Source: Metopolophium dirhodum (taxonomy: Eukaryota > Arthropoda > Insecta > Hemiptera > Aphididae). Taken from it: DNA of 64,000 nt. Every line of letters starts with the position of its first letter. The stretch's first letter is position 1. The stretch is taken from the NCBI RefSeq assembly GCF_019925205.1, contig NC_083563.1, positions 7,130,001 to 7,194,000 on the forward strand, written 5' to 3'. The notes beneath the pieces are model-generated. The model worked only from the letters and a program-made list of their open reading frames with translations. It was not told where the DNA came from and made no database searches. Positions 36,975-48,560 of this stretch are shown here, in pieces. Both the position numbers and the translations under genes were made by a program.

Positions 36975-37390
36975 TTTTAAAGTCCTTTTACATATTTTAG
37001 GCTGTCAAATGTGCTGGGGAACGGATTATAGTGTCCGTCACGTGCCACCGGACTTAGACAAGGACGATCGGTCATGCGCACGCGGGAATCGAATTTAAGT
37101 TTGATCTAACATGATGGGATGTTTGTTCAAATAGTGTAAAATGAATATTACGCTAGTGTGGCGAATTTCTAATCGTCTGTCCTAACGTACGGCTTAACAT
37201 AATGTTCACGGCGTGTTGAATATGTAAATTGCTCGATAGGAGACAGATTTCGTTCGGTGGATTGTTGGAATTTCGTAGATCGCAAAATCTTATAGGGTGT
37301 ATACAACGGCAGTAAACAACAACGGTCTAATAATTGTCCGCCGTAGAATCCTTCAATTCGATGGACGTAAATCGAGTTGAATATTCCGTA
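36975..37390. other. GC-richer block, possible exon or regulatory DNA
   Basis: CpG and GC are raised (for example CCGTCACGTGCCACCGG at 37036-37052). An acceptor-like TTTACATATTTTAG ends at 37000. Downstream, one frame reads CQMCWGTDYSVRHV and continues through PPDLDKDDRSCARG to a stop near 37099. With no homology I can name and no donor, this is a weak exon candidate on the plus strand. Confidence 0.25.
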
Positions 37391-40039
37391 AATAATTTAT
37401 GAATATAAATTGGACCGATTATAATATTATTATGCACAAACGACCTACTACATAATATTATCATATTATCAAAAATTCTAATGTAAACAAAATCATCTTG
37501 TAAACGTACCTACATAATATTTCGAATTAAATATCAATTAATGGTTTAATGTAATAATTATTTGTTATTTGCATCTTGTAATAATATCTTGTTATGCGAT
37601 TTAATATGAAAAAAATGTACCTATTCATTTGTCATTTAAAAAAAAAAAAATGATAATAACATCAATAGCATGAGAATATAAAACAAATAATTGTTATCAA
37701 GTAACATTATTTAATTATAATTATAAATCGTGTTAAATTAATTATTTCAAAACATTAATGTAAAAGTTACTTCGACAATATTACTTTGCATTTCGAGATT
37801 AAATAAATAGTATACAGCAAGAGCATAATTCTTATTCAGAGAAATAAAAGTGATTTTTATCATGAATGGACATTATGAAAGTTTTTTTTTTCATTAAAAA
37901 AGTGCATACTCACCTCATTTTTTTCTTTTTAAATGATGACCATTCTTAAATAACTTTTATATTTTATGAAAATCTAAATTAAATAATTTGGATATTGGAT
38001 GTATAAATGAATCGTTGAGTATGATATTTAAATGTAACACTATATGCCCTGATTCCATTTAATTGTATTCATTCTACTTTTAGTTACTATACGATTTATA
38101 TTTTATATCCTATTTAATATTATGTTATAGACAGTAAAATGATATTAAATACAATTTGAAGTAGTTTCAATGGATTCCCCTCCACTTTACTCAAGTAGTC
38201 AAGCAGTCAAGCTGTCATGCCCTTATATCTAATTTTAAATGTATTTATTATTGTATTTATTGTACACAGATTGTTCACGTTCAGAAAAAAAGACATTATA
38301 ATATAATAATAATATTTTTCTCTGTATTTTTAGTAATAAATCTCTGCATAGGTATACAAAAGAAATTCAATTAATACAGAATACTATGCATAGGTGAGAA
38401 TTATAGCTAAATACACTATTTATTATTTTTTCAATGGTTTCTATGTGTTCTGCAAATATGCAGCATAATAAAAATATTGGTGGTTTTAGTTTTTCATTTT
38501 ATATTAATTTCAAATAAGTTTAAAAATCCTGAATATTATTTATTTTATACATTATTGGATTAAACATAAAATAAATGTGGTAAGTTATTATACATAAATC
38601 GAAAAACATATCATAATAATGAATTCAAATTCGTTATATTTAAAAATAAAAACGGTTGAAAAACTTATTGGATTGCGCATTTTCACGAAAAGTTTTAATG
38701 TGTAAAGTTTATTTAACGATATTAGTTTTTAAATCTTCAGAAAAACAAGTATTATAGTATACAATGTTTAGTTAGTCGAATTTACTGTAAAGGTTAAGAT
38801 ATTATAATGTCAAGTTACTTAAGTTATACTGATAATAATTTTTTAACGATAGATACCTAAACGATACTTTTGTAATTTTTCATTTATGTCTGTCTAATGC
38901 TTTCAAAAGTTATAATATTATAAATCAGTCAGGTAGATACTTAACAGATTGATTAATTTTTTTAGATACCAAACTTTTCAAAAATTATTTTATTTTATTA
39001 TTATTATTATTATTATTATAATATTTAGATAAATGAAAATAAATGAAAAATATTTGTTGATTTTTTTCCTTTTATATATTAAACTCAATTTGTTTGTAAC
39101 TACCCCAATTGTATTACTTTAATTTTAAACATATAAATAATTTAAAGTGTAAAATACAATTGCGTAATAATAAATAACATTTGTATACAATAACTTTATA
39201 ACGTTTTTGCATGTGTCCGTTTTAGCATAAAAAACAAATCATTTTGGATTTTCCTAACAAAAAAATGTTTCCTTTTAACTTCTATTACTGTTTTTATGGT
39301 TAGTACAGTTAGCAGGCATAGAGATAAAAAAAAAAAATACTTTTTATAATAGCTTTACTGATAACTTCAAGTACCTACACGCTTCTAAAATGTATCATCA
39401 AAATTGATAATATTAATTAATTTAAATATTATATTAATAAATTTACAATATGTATATCTACTTAATTTATTTTCTTTTATTTCAAAATTATAGTGTTATA
39501 TTTTTTTTTGAAAATCTATTCCACTTAGATAATACATTCAGCAGGTATTTTGAGGTAGTTTGACAAATAAATATTTGTATTTTTTTTTTATTGCTCATAT
39601 TACTTAAGGAATCTATCAATATGTTTTTATCTTAAACAAAGGCCACCAAAAATTAATAAATAAACGTTTATTGAAAAGCTAATACATTTTTCGTTTTTGA
39701 TCATAAGTCATAATCTACGATGTTGGTTAATTCTATAATAAACATTAAAACACAAACTATAATGTACCTATTCGAATAACTAGGGTATTTTGATATTTTA
39801 CAAATAATCACACATTTAAGTTTAAAAACCTAATATAGTAATGCTTTTCAAAAACATAGTGTTTATATTTTATATTATGATAATTTATATTTATAGGTGA
39901 ATACCTAATTTCCACGTAAATCAATGGAAAATTTATCTGAACCCCATAAATATAATGATTATAAGCCCATGGAAACGTAGAAATCTGAAACAAACTACAC
40001 TAAACTAGGATTATATTTCATCTATTATTTGATGGACCA
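37391..40039. other. AT-rich non-coding stretch
   Basis: No gene. It includes a (TTA)n microsatellite at 38997-39019. Confidence 0.6.
38997..39019. repeat. (TTA)n microsatellite
   Basis: About seven to eight TTA units, read directly. Confidence 0.9.
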
Positions 40040-40390
40040 TTATTTCGTTTGTACAATTGTACGTGTTCACCGAGGATATCACTAGTAGACTTAAGAACTC
40101 ATTAACTGTTTCTGCAGAGGATGATCTCCAGATTCACTTTAACCCCACGGATGGAGCACAATGATTCGTAACTAACAAGCTTAGTGTAAATCTCGTCCTG
40201 TAAAGATCACGTGGAAATTCTCTGGACGGCGTCGACGAAATCTCAGGAGAAACTAGAGCATTATTTCCGACCCTTACTTTATATCGAGATAAGCCAGCAT
40301 GGAACCGTGTATTCACAGAACGCTTCCAAATTGAATACACGCACCTCGCAAATGAAGCCACTCCGCTATACATGCCCTTGAGGTGTTAAA
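40040..40390 (-). other. GC-richer block with a 79-codon open frame
   Basis: A sharply bounded block with balanced base composition. The minus strand is open from 40373 to 40134 (79 codons; the frame is closed by a TAA just upstream of the first ATG). The protein is basic and Ser/Arg-rich, with no domain or signal peptide I recognise. On the plus strand an acceptor-like TTTCTGCAG ends at 40119. It could be a terminal exon, a long non-coding RNA exon or an old insertion. Low confidence that it is a CDS. Confidence 0.3.
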
Positions 40391-41770
40391 ACCAATACGT
40401 TTTTACCATTATTTCATGACACTGTATGAACATTAATGATACAATATTATATAAACCACCTATTATATTTAAAGAAAGTGCTGTATAACAAAAAAATAAA
40501 AATAAGTGAGGTTAAATTTCAATGCTTTTCGAAAAATACACACGTTTACGTAAGATCTCACGAGAAAAAATGTTAGTAAAAAAATAAAACATATTTACCA
40601 AAATAACCGACACATGAAAATATCACAAGTGTTGTACCTTATATAAGTAACACTAAATGAGAGAAAAAATATTTATTTTTTTAAACCGTTATTGAGGAAA
40701 TAAAACTTTTCCTTGATATTACAGTTGATATTTATCATACCTACATTCATTATAATATATTACCTCTGTTGGATATATCTAAAATATATAAATTACACCA
40801 CATAAATACATACTGTGATTATATTTATAAAGACCATAAGGTACCAAATGGTTCTTACCATTTTTGGTAATATAATCAAATATTACGGTATCAAAAATGA
40901 TTCTATAGACATAAAATATTATGAGTCATTTTATTTTCTTGGTTTTTAATCAAGTAAGTATGGTAATTGAAATGAAAAAATTCTGAATTTTGAAAACTTC
41001 AAGAATTTGTGTGAAATAGGAAAATAATAAAAATGTAAGTCAGTAATAATGAGTAGGTTGGTAATTAAGCTAGTTTTAATATAAAATATTAATGAAAGAG
41101 ATCCAATATCGTACACTCAAGCGGTATAACGATTTGAATCCATAAAAACGTCGGCGTGAACAGTCCCGAAATTTTTATTTTTTAACTTTTCTCCTAAACT
41201 ATGATAGCTAGAAAGTTGGTTAATAGCTCATTAAAAAGGGATTATCAAGTAGATACAAAATGTGAATTTAAAAATAAAATATATATCAATAATTTTTCAC
41301 AGTTAAAAAAAGAGTTAGGTACTTTTTGCTAGATTTTCATTTAGTGGAGTAGATTTCCGAAATTGGAAAACGGATTTTGTTGTTTCGGGGGGGGGGGGGG
41401 GGGTCTTGTTAGATCCACATTGGCTAGAAAAAGTGCAGTGAAGATTTTCAGACCTTTATCTTCAATTGTTAATTCATTTCAAAGCTTTATACATGAAAAA
41501 CTTCATAAAACACATTTCTTAAATATTGGTTGATGGCTCGTACAGAATTAGCTTTACTGGAATATACAAAATTATGAATAAAAATATTTATATTTTATTT
41601 TATTTTATTTACCCATTTAACTTTGCATTAATTGCTAATTTTTACTAAATTCTGTATTCTCTGCAATTGTTTTGTTCTAATTTTTGCTATATTCGGTAAA
41701 GGTAAATTATAACAGTTAAATATTTTGGTTGAACTAGTTTTTATTTATTGTAACTAGGTAGTATTAATTG
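40391..41770. other. AT-rich stretch with a poly-G tract
   Basis: No gene. The patch 41100-41500 is less AT-rich and is interrupted by G17 at 41387-41403. It reads like an old repeat but I cannot define its ends. Confidence 0.5.
41387..41403 (+). repeat. Poly-G tract, G17
   Basis: Seventeen consecutive G bases counted directly. It is prone to quadruplex formation and length slippage, and a likely spot for assembly error. Confidence 0.95.
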
Positions 41771-42162
41771 GGTACTACTACAGTGTGTGGTCTACCATCA
41801 CTTTTCTAAAATGGTATGCAGTCTATCTGATAAAAATTCAACCTTTTTCAGCGAAAACATTTAAAATATTTATACATTTTATAAAGAAATTAAATACAAA
41901 TGCATGGGATGAACCACCAAATGATATATAGTCATTTAAATAAAGCCTGGTACAGCTGATGTGATCACACATATCTGATTATTACTTTTATTAATCTATA
42001 CAAGATTGTAACTATATTTTTGAAAATTTTTGAACAGAATATTAGGCCTATAAATTAATAGTACGTTTGGACAATTTTTATTTTCTGAGTGATAAGTACT
42101 TAGATACTGTAAATCTGCAATATATGGTCTACTCATGGTAGATCGCATACTAAAGTAGTACC
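41771..42162. mobile_element. MITE with 28-bp inverted ends and 8-bp TSD (392 bp)
   Basis: The left end, GGTACTACTACAGTGTGTGG then TCTACCAT, and the reverse complement of the right end, GGTACTACTTTAGTATGCGA then TCTACCAT, match at 23 of 28 positions. ATTAATTG (41763-41770) and ATCAATTG (42163-42170) flank it as an 8-bp duplication with one mismatch. Eight-base duplications occur in the hAT and P superfamilies; the GGTACTACT ends do not let me choose. No transposase frame, so non-autonomous and moderately old. Confidence 0.72.
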
Positions 42163-42170
42163 ATCAATTG

Positions 42171-45100
42171 TTATAAAATCTCATAACTAAATAATGTCCG
42201 CACAACATTCATTGTAAGAGCCTTCTTAACATTTGGATTCAAACACATATTATCTTTACATACTATACATAGGTACCCCATTACTTTTTTGTAAAACAGC
42301 AGGATTTTTGTTCTACAAAATATGTTTTGTCTGACAATTTATTTATTTTCCATCTATTTTTTGCACCTCAACATTAGTACTACAGACATTATTATTAAAC
42401 GCATACCTACCTATTTCAGACATTTATATAATAAACTCACCTCAATGGTTCGGTAGGAAACCTGAAGTGACTCAAGTTTTTGATTTTTGGTTTTTTTAAC
42501 CTGACCATTCAAACATGACGACGTCTACCACGGTTTAAGATAATTTATACTATAATAATACTATTAGTAAATACGTAAGTAACATCAAGTAATCTATGGT
42601 TAGTCCCCTTATTCAGAGCGACTAGAGCGCTCCTACATTTGATTTATATCGCCAATAGTTTTTAAAATATTCATATCAGGTACACTATTTGTTATCAAGT
42701 TTAATAAATAGGTAATTTAATAAATAAAACAAGCAAAATGACTTTAATACCTCTCAAATTCAAACCAGTTATATTCAACCTACTATATTTTATTATAGTC
42801 TAATATCTTATAAATAAATTAACTTGCAATTAATAGTTTTTATCTCATAATTAAGTGTTCTATATAATATAGTTTATAGACGGTATACTATTTTTAATAC
42901 TATTTCTAATACCAATCTGAAAAATAAGTTATGAAAACAGTTTAGTTGATTTGATATTAACACTTAAAAAATATACAATCAAAAAATTACCAACAATTAA
43001 ACTTGTAAAATATTAGTATAATCTAATTATTATAAACGAAAACGTTTTGTATTATGCAATTAACCCAAGTTTGAAATATTTGAATAATAATATAAGATTC
43101 ACTATCTGCCTTGCAGGAAATCCTAACACCCATTTATATTAAAAACATCTGTTATTATAATATGTAACTCCGACTTACTATTCCTAGCTTATCTTACTAT
43201 ATCGAATTTATAGTCACATCTTGGTTCTTGATGAAATATTCGGTGTAAGCAAATTAAGTGTTAAACATAAATGCATAATACATTGTTTTACTCGACATTT
43301 AAATTTTGTCAACTGTTTAGAATACTCAATCTCTAATTAAAAATTAAATGTATATACTTTATCCCATTGTGATAAATAAAGTAGGTACTTACACCATTAT
43401 TTTATAATAATAATAATGTTAAGGCAGCGTTTAAGACTTTCCTCATCCATTACCTACCCATTAAAGTTTCATAAATTATATTCGTAGTCATAACATCTTC
43501 TTCTATAATATAAAATGTTGCATATTTAAGTATAAACAATAAACATGATTTCATAGTATACGGTTGTAAAGACCAGGAACTAACAGCTATGAGGATCATC
43601 ACATTATTACTTTTATAATTAAATTGTAATACGTATGCTAGGACTCAACAGAACAATAATACAATAATATATTTGTACGTATATATTTTGTGTGTGAGAC
43701 TGTGTTACACAATTAATGTATAAGTCAAGTCGAAAAAGTTATTATACATTCCGAGTATAGAGTTACCAAAGTCCAATATTAATATATTCTAATTCATCGG
43801 TAGCAGAGTACTGTTCACCACCGATTCGTAGAAACAATAATGATATTATAATATTCACAAAGTAAACTAAAAAGTTTCTTTGCAAACCGTAGACAATAAT
43901 AAAATTACTTATGTAATTATGATAGATAACATAATTGTATAATATTATGTCCCCCAAAACCAAATGGATTTTAAAACTAATTAGGAAACCTTATCATTTT
44001 ATATGCACGGTAGTGCGTAAAATAAGCCTAGTCGACCCGCTTACAACACTGAAGTTTAAACTAGGAACACCCAAAATTACCTGCATAACCATAATATTAT
44101 AATGTAATTTTAATTTCAGAATTCAAACTGCTGAGACCTGTAGATGGATTTATCTCTTCAGCACTAGTTCCCAATAGATTGCATAACAATTGGACTACGG
44201 TAAATATTATGTTCATAAACATTTAACTATGACATCGGATATTCATGTGCAAAAAGTATAATATACATTAAAAAATGTTATATTCATAAAATAAACAATC
44301 ATTCTGTATAAAATTAAAGGACTTATATTATGTTACATAGCAGCAGTATTAATAAATAATAAGTGTATTAATATCGGATAACATACTAGCGAGAAATGTT
44401 CACCTTCCATGTGTATCATAACGTTAATACATATTATTATAATATATCTTCGTCCTGACTCTGGATTCATCCTGAAATATAAGCTTCAATTTATATTTAA
44501 TGCGCATTAATATATTTTGCTATTAATATTGTTAAGACAAAACACAACATTTTTACTGTACACAATAGACTTCAGTCAGTGCCAGTTATACTCAAATTTA
44601 AGCTCATATAAGCTCATTATTTATTATTATTATCATTATTTTTTTTTTTTAATAATATACATTTAATATTAACTAGTTTGGATTATTTAAATCTCTTTTT
44701 AAACAAAATTTAAAAAAAACACCAAGTATTTAGTTTTAAAAATGTGTTTAACATATTAGTTATAAAAAGTATACTATACACTTAAAAGTTAAAATATTAT
44801 GCAAATTCATTAAATTTCGTATATCGTTCTAAATTCTGAAACTATGATAAATTAAAATAACTTATAATCCAGAGAACAGGGCAGATTTAGAACTAACGTG
44901 AAAACAATTAAAAATGCATTTAACCCTTTTCTAACGTGCCTACGTGAATATCTTATTGACTTAGCTTCAAAATAGGTAAGTAGGTAGTTTAAAATAATAA
45001 CCAAAAAAAAAAAAAGAAATATTTCAAATGACAACAGATTAATTACATAAAATTCATCGTATAACATAAAATCTACACATCGTAAGTATATTTCAAAAAA

Positions 45101-45239
45101 TGTGGTATGATACGCCTTATGCAATTCATTTGATTAACCTAATGTTTATTTTGTATTCACTAGTAATTTTGTCTGAAAGATAAATTTTATTTCCAAACTT
45201 TTTGTTGAAGTTACAAGCGAAAAATGTACACATCTATTT
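42171..45239. other. AT-rich non-coding stretch
   Basis: No gene or bounded repeat recognised. Confidence 0.6.
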
Positions 45240-45354
45240 GTATATTTATTGAATGTCCTAGAGGGGTCGTTATGCGAATAAATAGATGAATCCGCAAGGA
45301 CCGAGCAATACCAATGCCTCTGTTGTAACGTGCCACTAGGGGAAACGGTGTTTC

Positions 45355-45441
45355 AGACGATCGTATTTGCTTTAATTGTGTGTGCTCGGAGCATTTTGAA
45401 AATGTGTATTGTAAGGAAAATTACCATTTACTGTGCCACTG
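45355..45441 (+). pseudogene. Possible THAP-domain scrap
   Basis: The plus frame reads DRICFNCVCSEHFENVYCKE, then NYHLLCH and a stop. The CSEHF block followed by a Cys-containing NVYCKEN stretch resembles the second half of the THAP zinc-binding domain, where a C-x2-H pair in CSEHF/CSDHF completes the C2CH site. The first Cys pair and the preceding hydrophobic core are absent. A TTTCAG acceptor-like hexamer immediately precedes the segment, so it may be a split exon rather than a fossil. THAP domains occur in host proteins and P-element-type transposases. Short, so chance is possible. Confidence 0.3.
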
Positions 45442-47458
45442 AGGGACGACCGAACAGTTGTTAACAATCTCATTACGACTGTTGCACTCGAAATCGTTGT
45501 TGTAATAGAGAGCGTCCTGTTTTAGCTGTAACACTACAAATTCTAACATTATCGTCGCCCGTGCAGCACAGGTGCCGGGGATATCGTATAATTCGTTTCA
45601 AAACGCCATCATATTATTATCACGTCACGACGTTATAAAACCGAACTAATTAAAACAAAAGTCTCACGTCATGTACAAGACAGCGTGGTCGCCATTGTAT
45701 TTGCCTTTGTTCACCGTCCAATTGACAAAAACAAAAAAATGCCCTCATACGGCGTGACGAGAATGCGCGTTGACCACTGCAGGGTGACGGATGCTACACG
45801 AAGGTCTGTCCTACGATATATTAATGCGATATTACGATGTAACTTCAATACCAGACTCGGGCGGCGTACGAAACTATTATGACGGTCTCCGAACGTTTTT
45901 GATTTGTTCGGCAAACAACACGACGACGACGACGTTTTTTTTTTTTTTGTTTCGGCGACGAGCGGCGGTGGTGCAAAAGGGGTTGAAATATAAAAATAAA
46001 CGCTGACGCCGCGATAAATCTGTAGCCGAGCTGCGCGCTCAAACCGTTCGGCGCAGGGGGCGGTGTGTATAATAATATCGCAAACACCAATTCACGGCCG
46101 ACGATAAGAGAATAACTGAAGAGAATATATAAAAAAAAAGCCGTGCCGATACAGCGTGTTATACCTACATACTTCGTATTATTATAGTATTATTATCATT
46201 GTAACTCTTTTTACACGCCATCCGCCACCATGGAATTAAAATGAAATATGCATGGGGAACCCTTAAACGCTTCCGCGCCGTCGTCGACCCGTTAACGGTA
46301 TCCGCGAGACCAATGAATAATAAAAAATATAACGAAATCCTCGTTCCGTTCGGCCGATTTCCGTCCCATTAAGAGGTGAATTTAGGGCGTGCGATTGCCC
46401 TCTCCGGCGGTGCATATTGAATGGGGGAGGGGGTTTAAATAAATAAACGGGACAATAATAATTGTTGTTATTATAACATTTGTTGACTGCGAAAATATAA
46501 TTCTTCCGTTTTTTAATTTTTGGAAAATTATAACGTTATTCGCTAAACAATAATAAGCAACGACTATATAACAATAATTTTTATATAGTCTCTACAAAAG
46601 CAGCGTTGTGTACTTTTAAGTTTGTGAAAAAAAATTTCGTTCACCTTCCGTTTTACTTATACTACGTCCGAACATAATAACGATGGTTGGTATATAATTT
46701 ACCGTTCTAAATGTATTCTAATCGTTTTTCACGAAAAATAATCCGTCGTTGACCGTCATGTTGTTATTTCGACTTTTGATTCCCAACCCACTCAGCCGAC
46801 TTAAGTCCCCTTTTTAGTGTATATTAATTTCAGTAATGTTCTAATAGGAAAGAAAAATATATCATTGTTTATCCCACGTAAATAATTTTTTTTTTTATGA
46901 GCCTCGGTTTCCACCCACACTGATCGATAATTCTGGAAATAGGAAAAAATTTAAAGAGATTGCAATATTTTTAGTTATTTTTTTTATTGAACAAAAATGT
47001 ATTTACTTACAATCTGTATTTACATGTTATACAATAGGTAAATTTAATGTGATTTGATTGACGGGAGGGGGAAATCACTAACAGTGGTGGCGCCCTGTAA
47101 TTGCGATATTTAATAGGATATTTCTATTTAGAAAACAAGTAACAACTATAGCGAAGCGATATTAATTAACGCGTGTTTCTATTCATAACCAATCGAGTAC
47201 AATGATACGCACCACACATTCACCACGAACACGAAAAAAATATAGTTTTTCCTCGAAACTCGTCGTGTCGCACACCGCAGTTGTTTGTACAGTAATTATT
47301 ATTCAGTGCTACACCGAATTATAATATTTGGCTTTCGTTGCCTGCGTCCGTGCGTGTGGCATAGTCCTATCGGCGTAGTAGTATTAACAACGATAATACA
47401 CGTCGAGTCGGGGGCCGAAATAAACTGCACGACGCACATGGGGCCCGGTGGGGAAAAA

Positions 47459-47479
47459 ACACACACACCCACACCCACA

Positions 47480-47525
<46 letters not shown>

Positions 47526-47532
47526 CGCACAA
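47459..47532. repeat. (CA)n microsatellite, imperfect
   Basis: CA repeats with CCA and GCA interruptions, read directly. Confidence 0.95.
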
Positions 47533-47692
47533 GACTATAAAAGTGATATTACTGTTATACGGCCCGCCTTGATTATTTCGGTTTGCCGGTGGTGACAGTC
47601 ACAAAGCGTTTTCATTACACGAATCCGGGGCGAATGGCGCGCGCGGCGTCCCGGAAAATCGCCCCAACACGCGCAGAAATGCCAGCGAAACG

Positions 47693-47721
47693 TTATTATT
47701 ATTATTATTATTATTATTATT
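47693..47721. repeat. (TTA)n microsatellite 1
   Basis: About nine TTA units in a CpG-rich context. Confidence 0.95.
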
Positions 47722-47826
47722 GTTGTACACGACAGCGTCGGCCACGTTTCGCAGTCGTGGGACGCGAGTGGGCAGACGGTACGGGTGTGCGGACTCGGCG
47801 CCCGCAGTGACGTGTCCCGTATATTG

Positions 47827-47829
<3 letters not shown>

Positions 47830-47866
<37 letters not shown>
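47830..47866. repeat. (TTA)n microsatellite 2
   Basis: About twelve TTA units, 110 bp downstream of the first TTA array and in the same orientation. Confidence 0.95.
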
Positions 47867-48064
47867 GTGTACAATAATACACTGTCGACGAGAGCCGACA
47901 GCGGACGGTGTTCCGCGATTTGACGCGGATATTAAAATAATGGCAGAGGTAGTCGTATATCGACGCGATATTATAAATTACAATAATGCGTAGAGTTTTT
48001 AGAAGAGAAAATAAATCAAAAATCGTTGTGAGGCGTTATCGTGTCCAACCACCGTCCCCCGTTC

Positions 48065-48073
48065 TATATATAA
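48065..48073 (+). promoter_or_regulatory. TATA-box-like motif
   Basis: TATATATAA in a CpG-rich setting. A start site would be expected near 48095 on the plus strand. The first ATG downstream with a frame over 30 codons is at 48126 (40 codons, unrecognised). Such motifs are frequent in AT-rich DNA; only the GC-rich context makes it worth noting. Confidence 0.25.
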
Positions 48074-48560
48074 CCGCACGACGCGATGAAATAATAATAT
48101 ATTATTAATTTAAAACACGGACACGATGTGGGAGGCGGTCCGAGTAAAAATTCCGACCCATCTAAATTTGGGAGTCAATTCATGCGGACCGGCAATGGTG
48201 CTGCAGTTTGATTGCTCGTCCGTTCGTTTTCATTTTTATCTGTTTTAAATTTGTTTCCTACGCGAATTCGTTGAATGAATATTTCACAAATTCGGGGCCC
48301 CGGGTTTCACGTCGTTTAAAATAAACCACGCGAGATTAATCGTTTCGTTTTGATCCTTCGTTCTAACGGCCCGTGTTGGGGCCAAAAACGGGGTTTTACT
48401 TTCTCTTTTACGTTTAACATTGACAACGCCTCCGTTATATATAATACATGCTATTTTATAATATAACGCGCAATACACCCATCCGGTGATAATATTACGG
48501 TTAATCGTAGGCGTGTGACCTTTTTATCGAAAGTGCCGCGTACTTTGCTCATTTATATTA

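Larger units (their letters stand above)
45240..48560. promoter_or_regulatory. CpG-rich region, 3.3 kb, possible promoter/5' UTR
   Basis: CpG and GC are high relative to the rest of the window, strongest at 45.7-46.4 and 47.25-48.5 kb. It includes TATA-like TATATAAAA near 46116-46124 and TATATATAA at 48065-48073, plus several microsatellites. Open frames up to 115 codons here are created by (CA)n, (TTA)n and low stop density and are not credible proteins. A 40-codon frame (48126-48248) lies about 55 bp downstream of the second TATA motif. In insects such regions often hold promoters and long 5' UTRs of developmental genes. No strand can be assigned. Confidence 0.4.

Noticed and set aside
37900..37915. 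Minus-strand donor GAG|GTGAGTATGC
   Set aside because: About one such match is expected by chance in 64 kb on two strands, and the upstream sequence is A-rich without an exon-like frame.
46221..46244. Optimal Kozak start GCCACCATGG
   Set aside because: The frame stops after four codons (ATG GAA TTA AAA TGA). At best it is an upstream micro-ORF.
47285..47572. 95-codon plus frame ending in Thr-His repeats
   Set aside because: Half of it is the (CA)n tract; the rest has no motif.
47535..47882. 115-codon minus frame with poly-Asn and poly-Ile
   Set aside because: The runs are direct translations of two (TTA)n microsatellites; no protein signal remains once they are removed.
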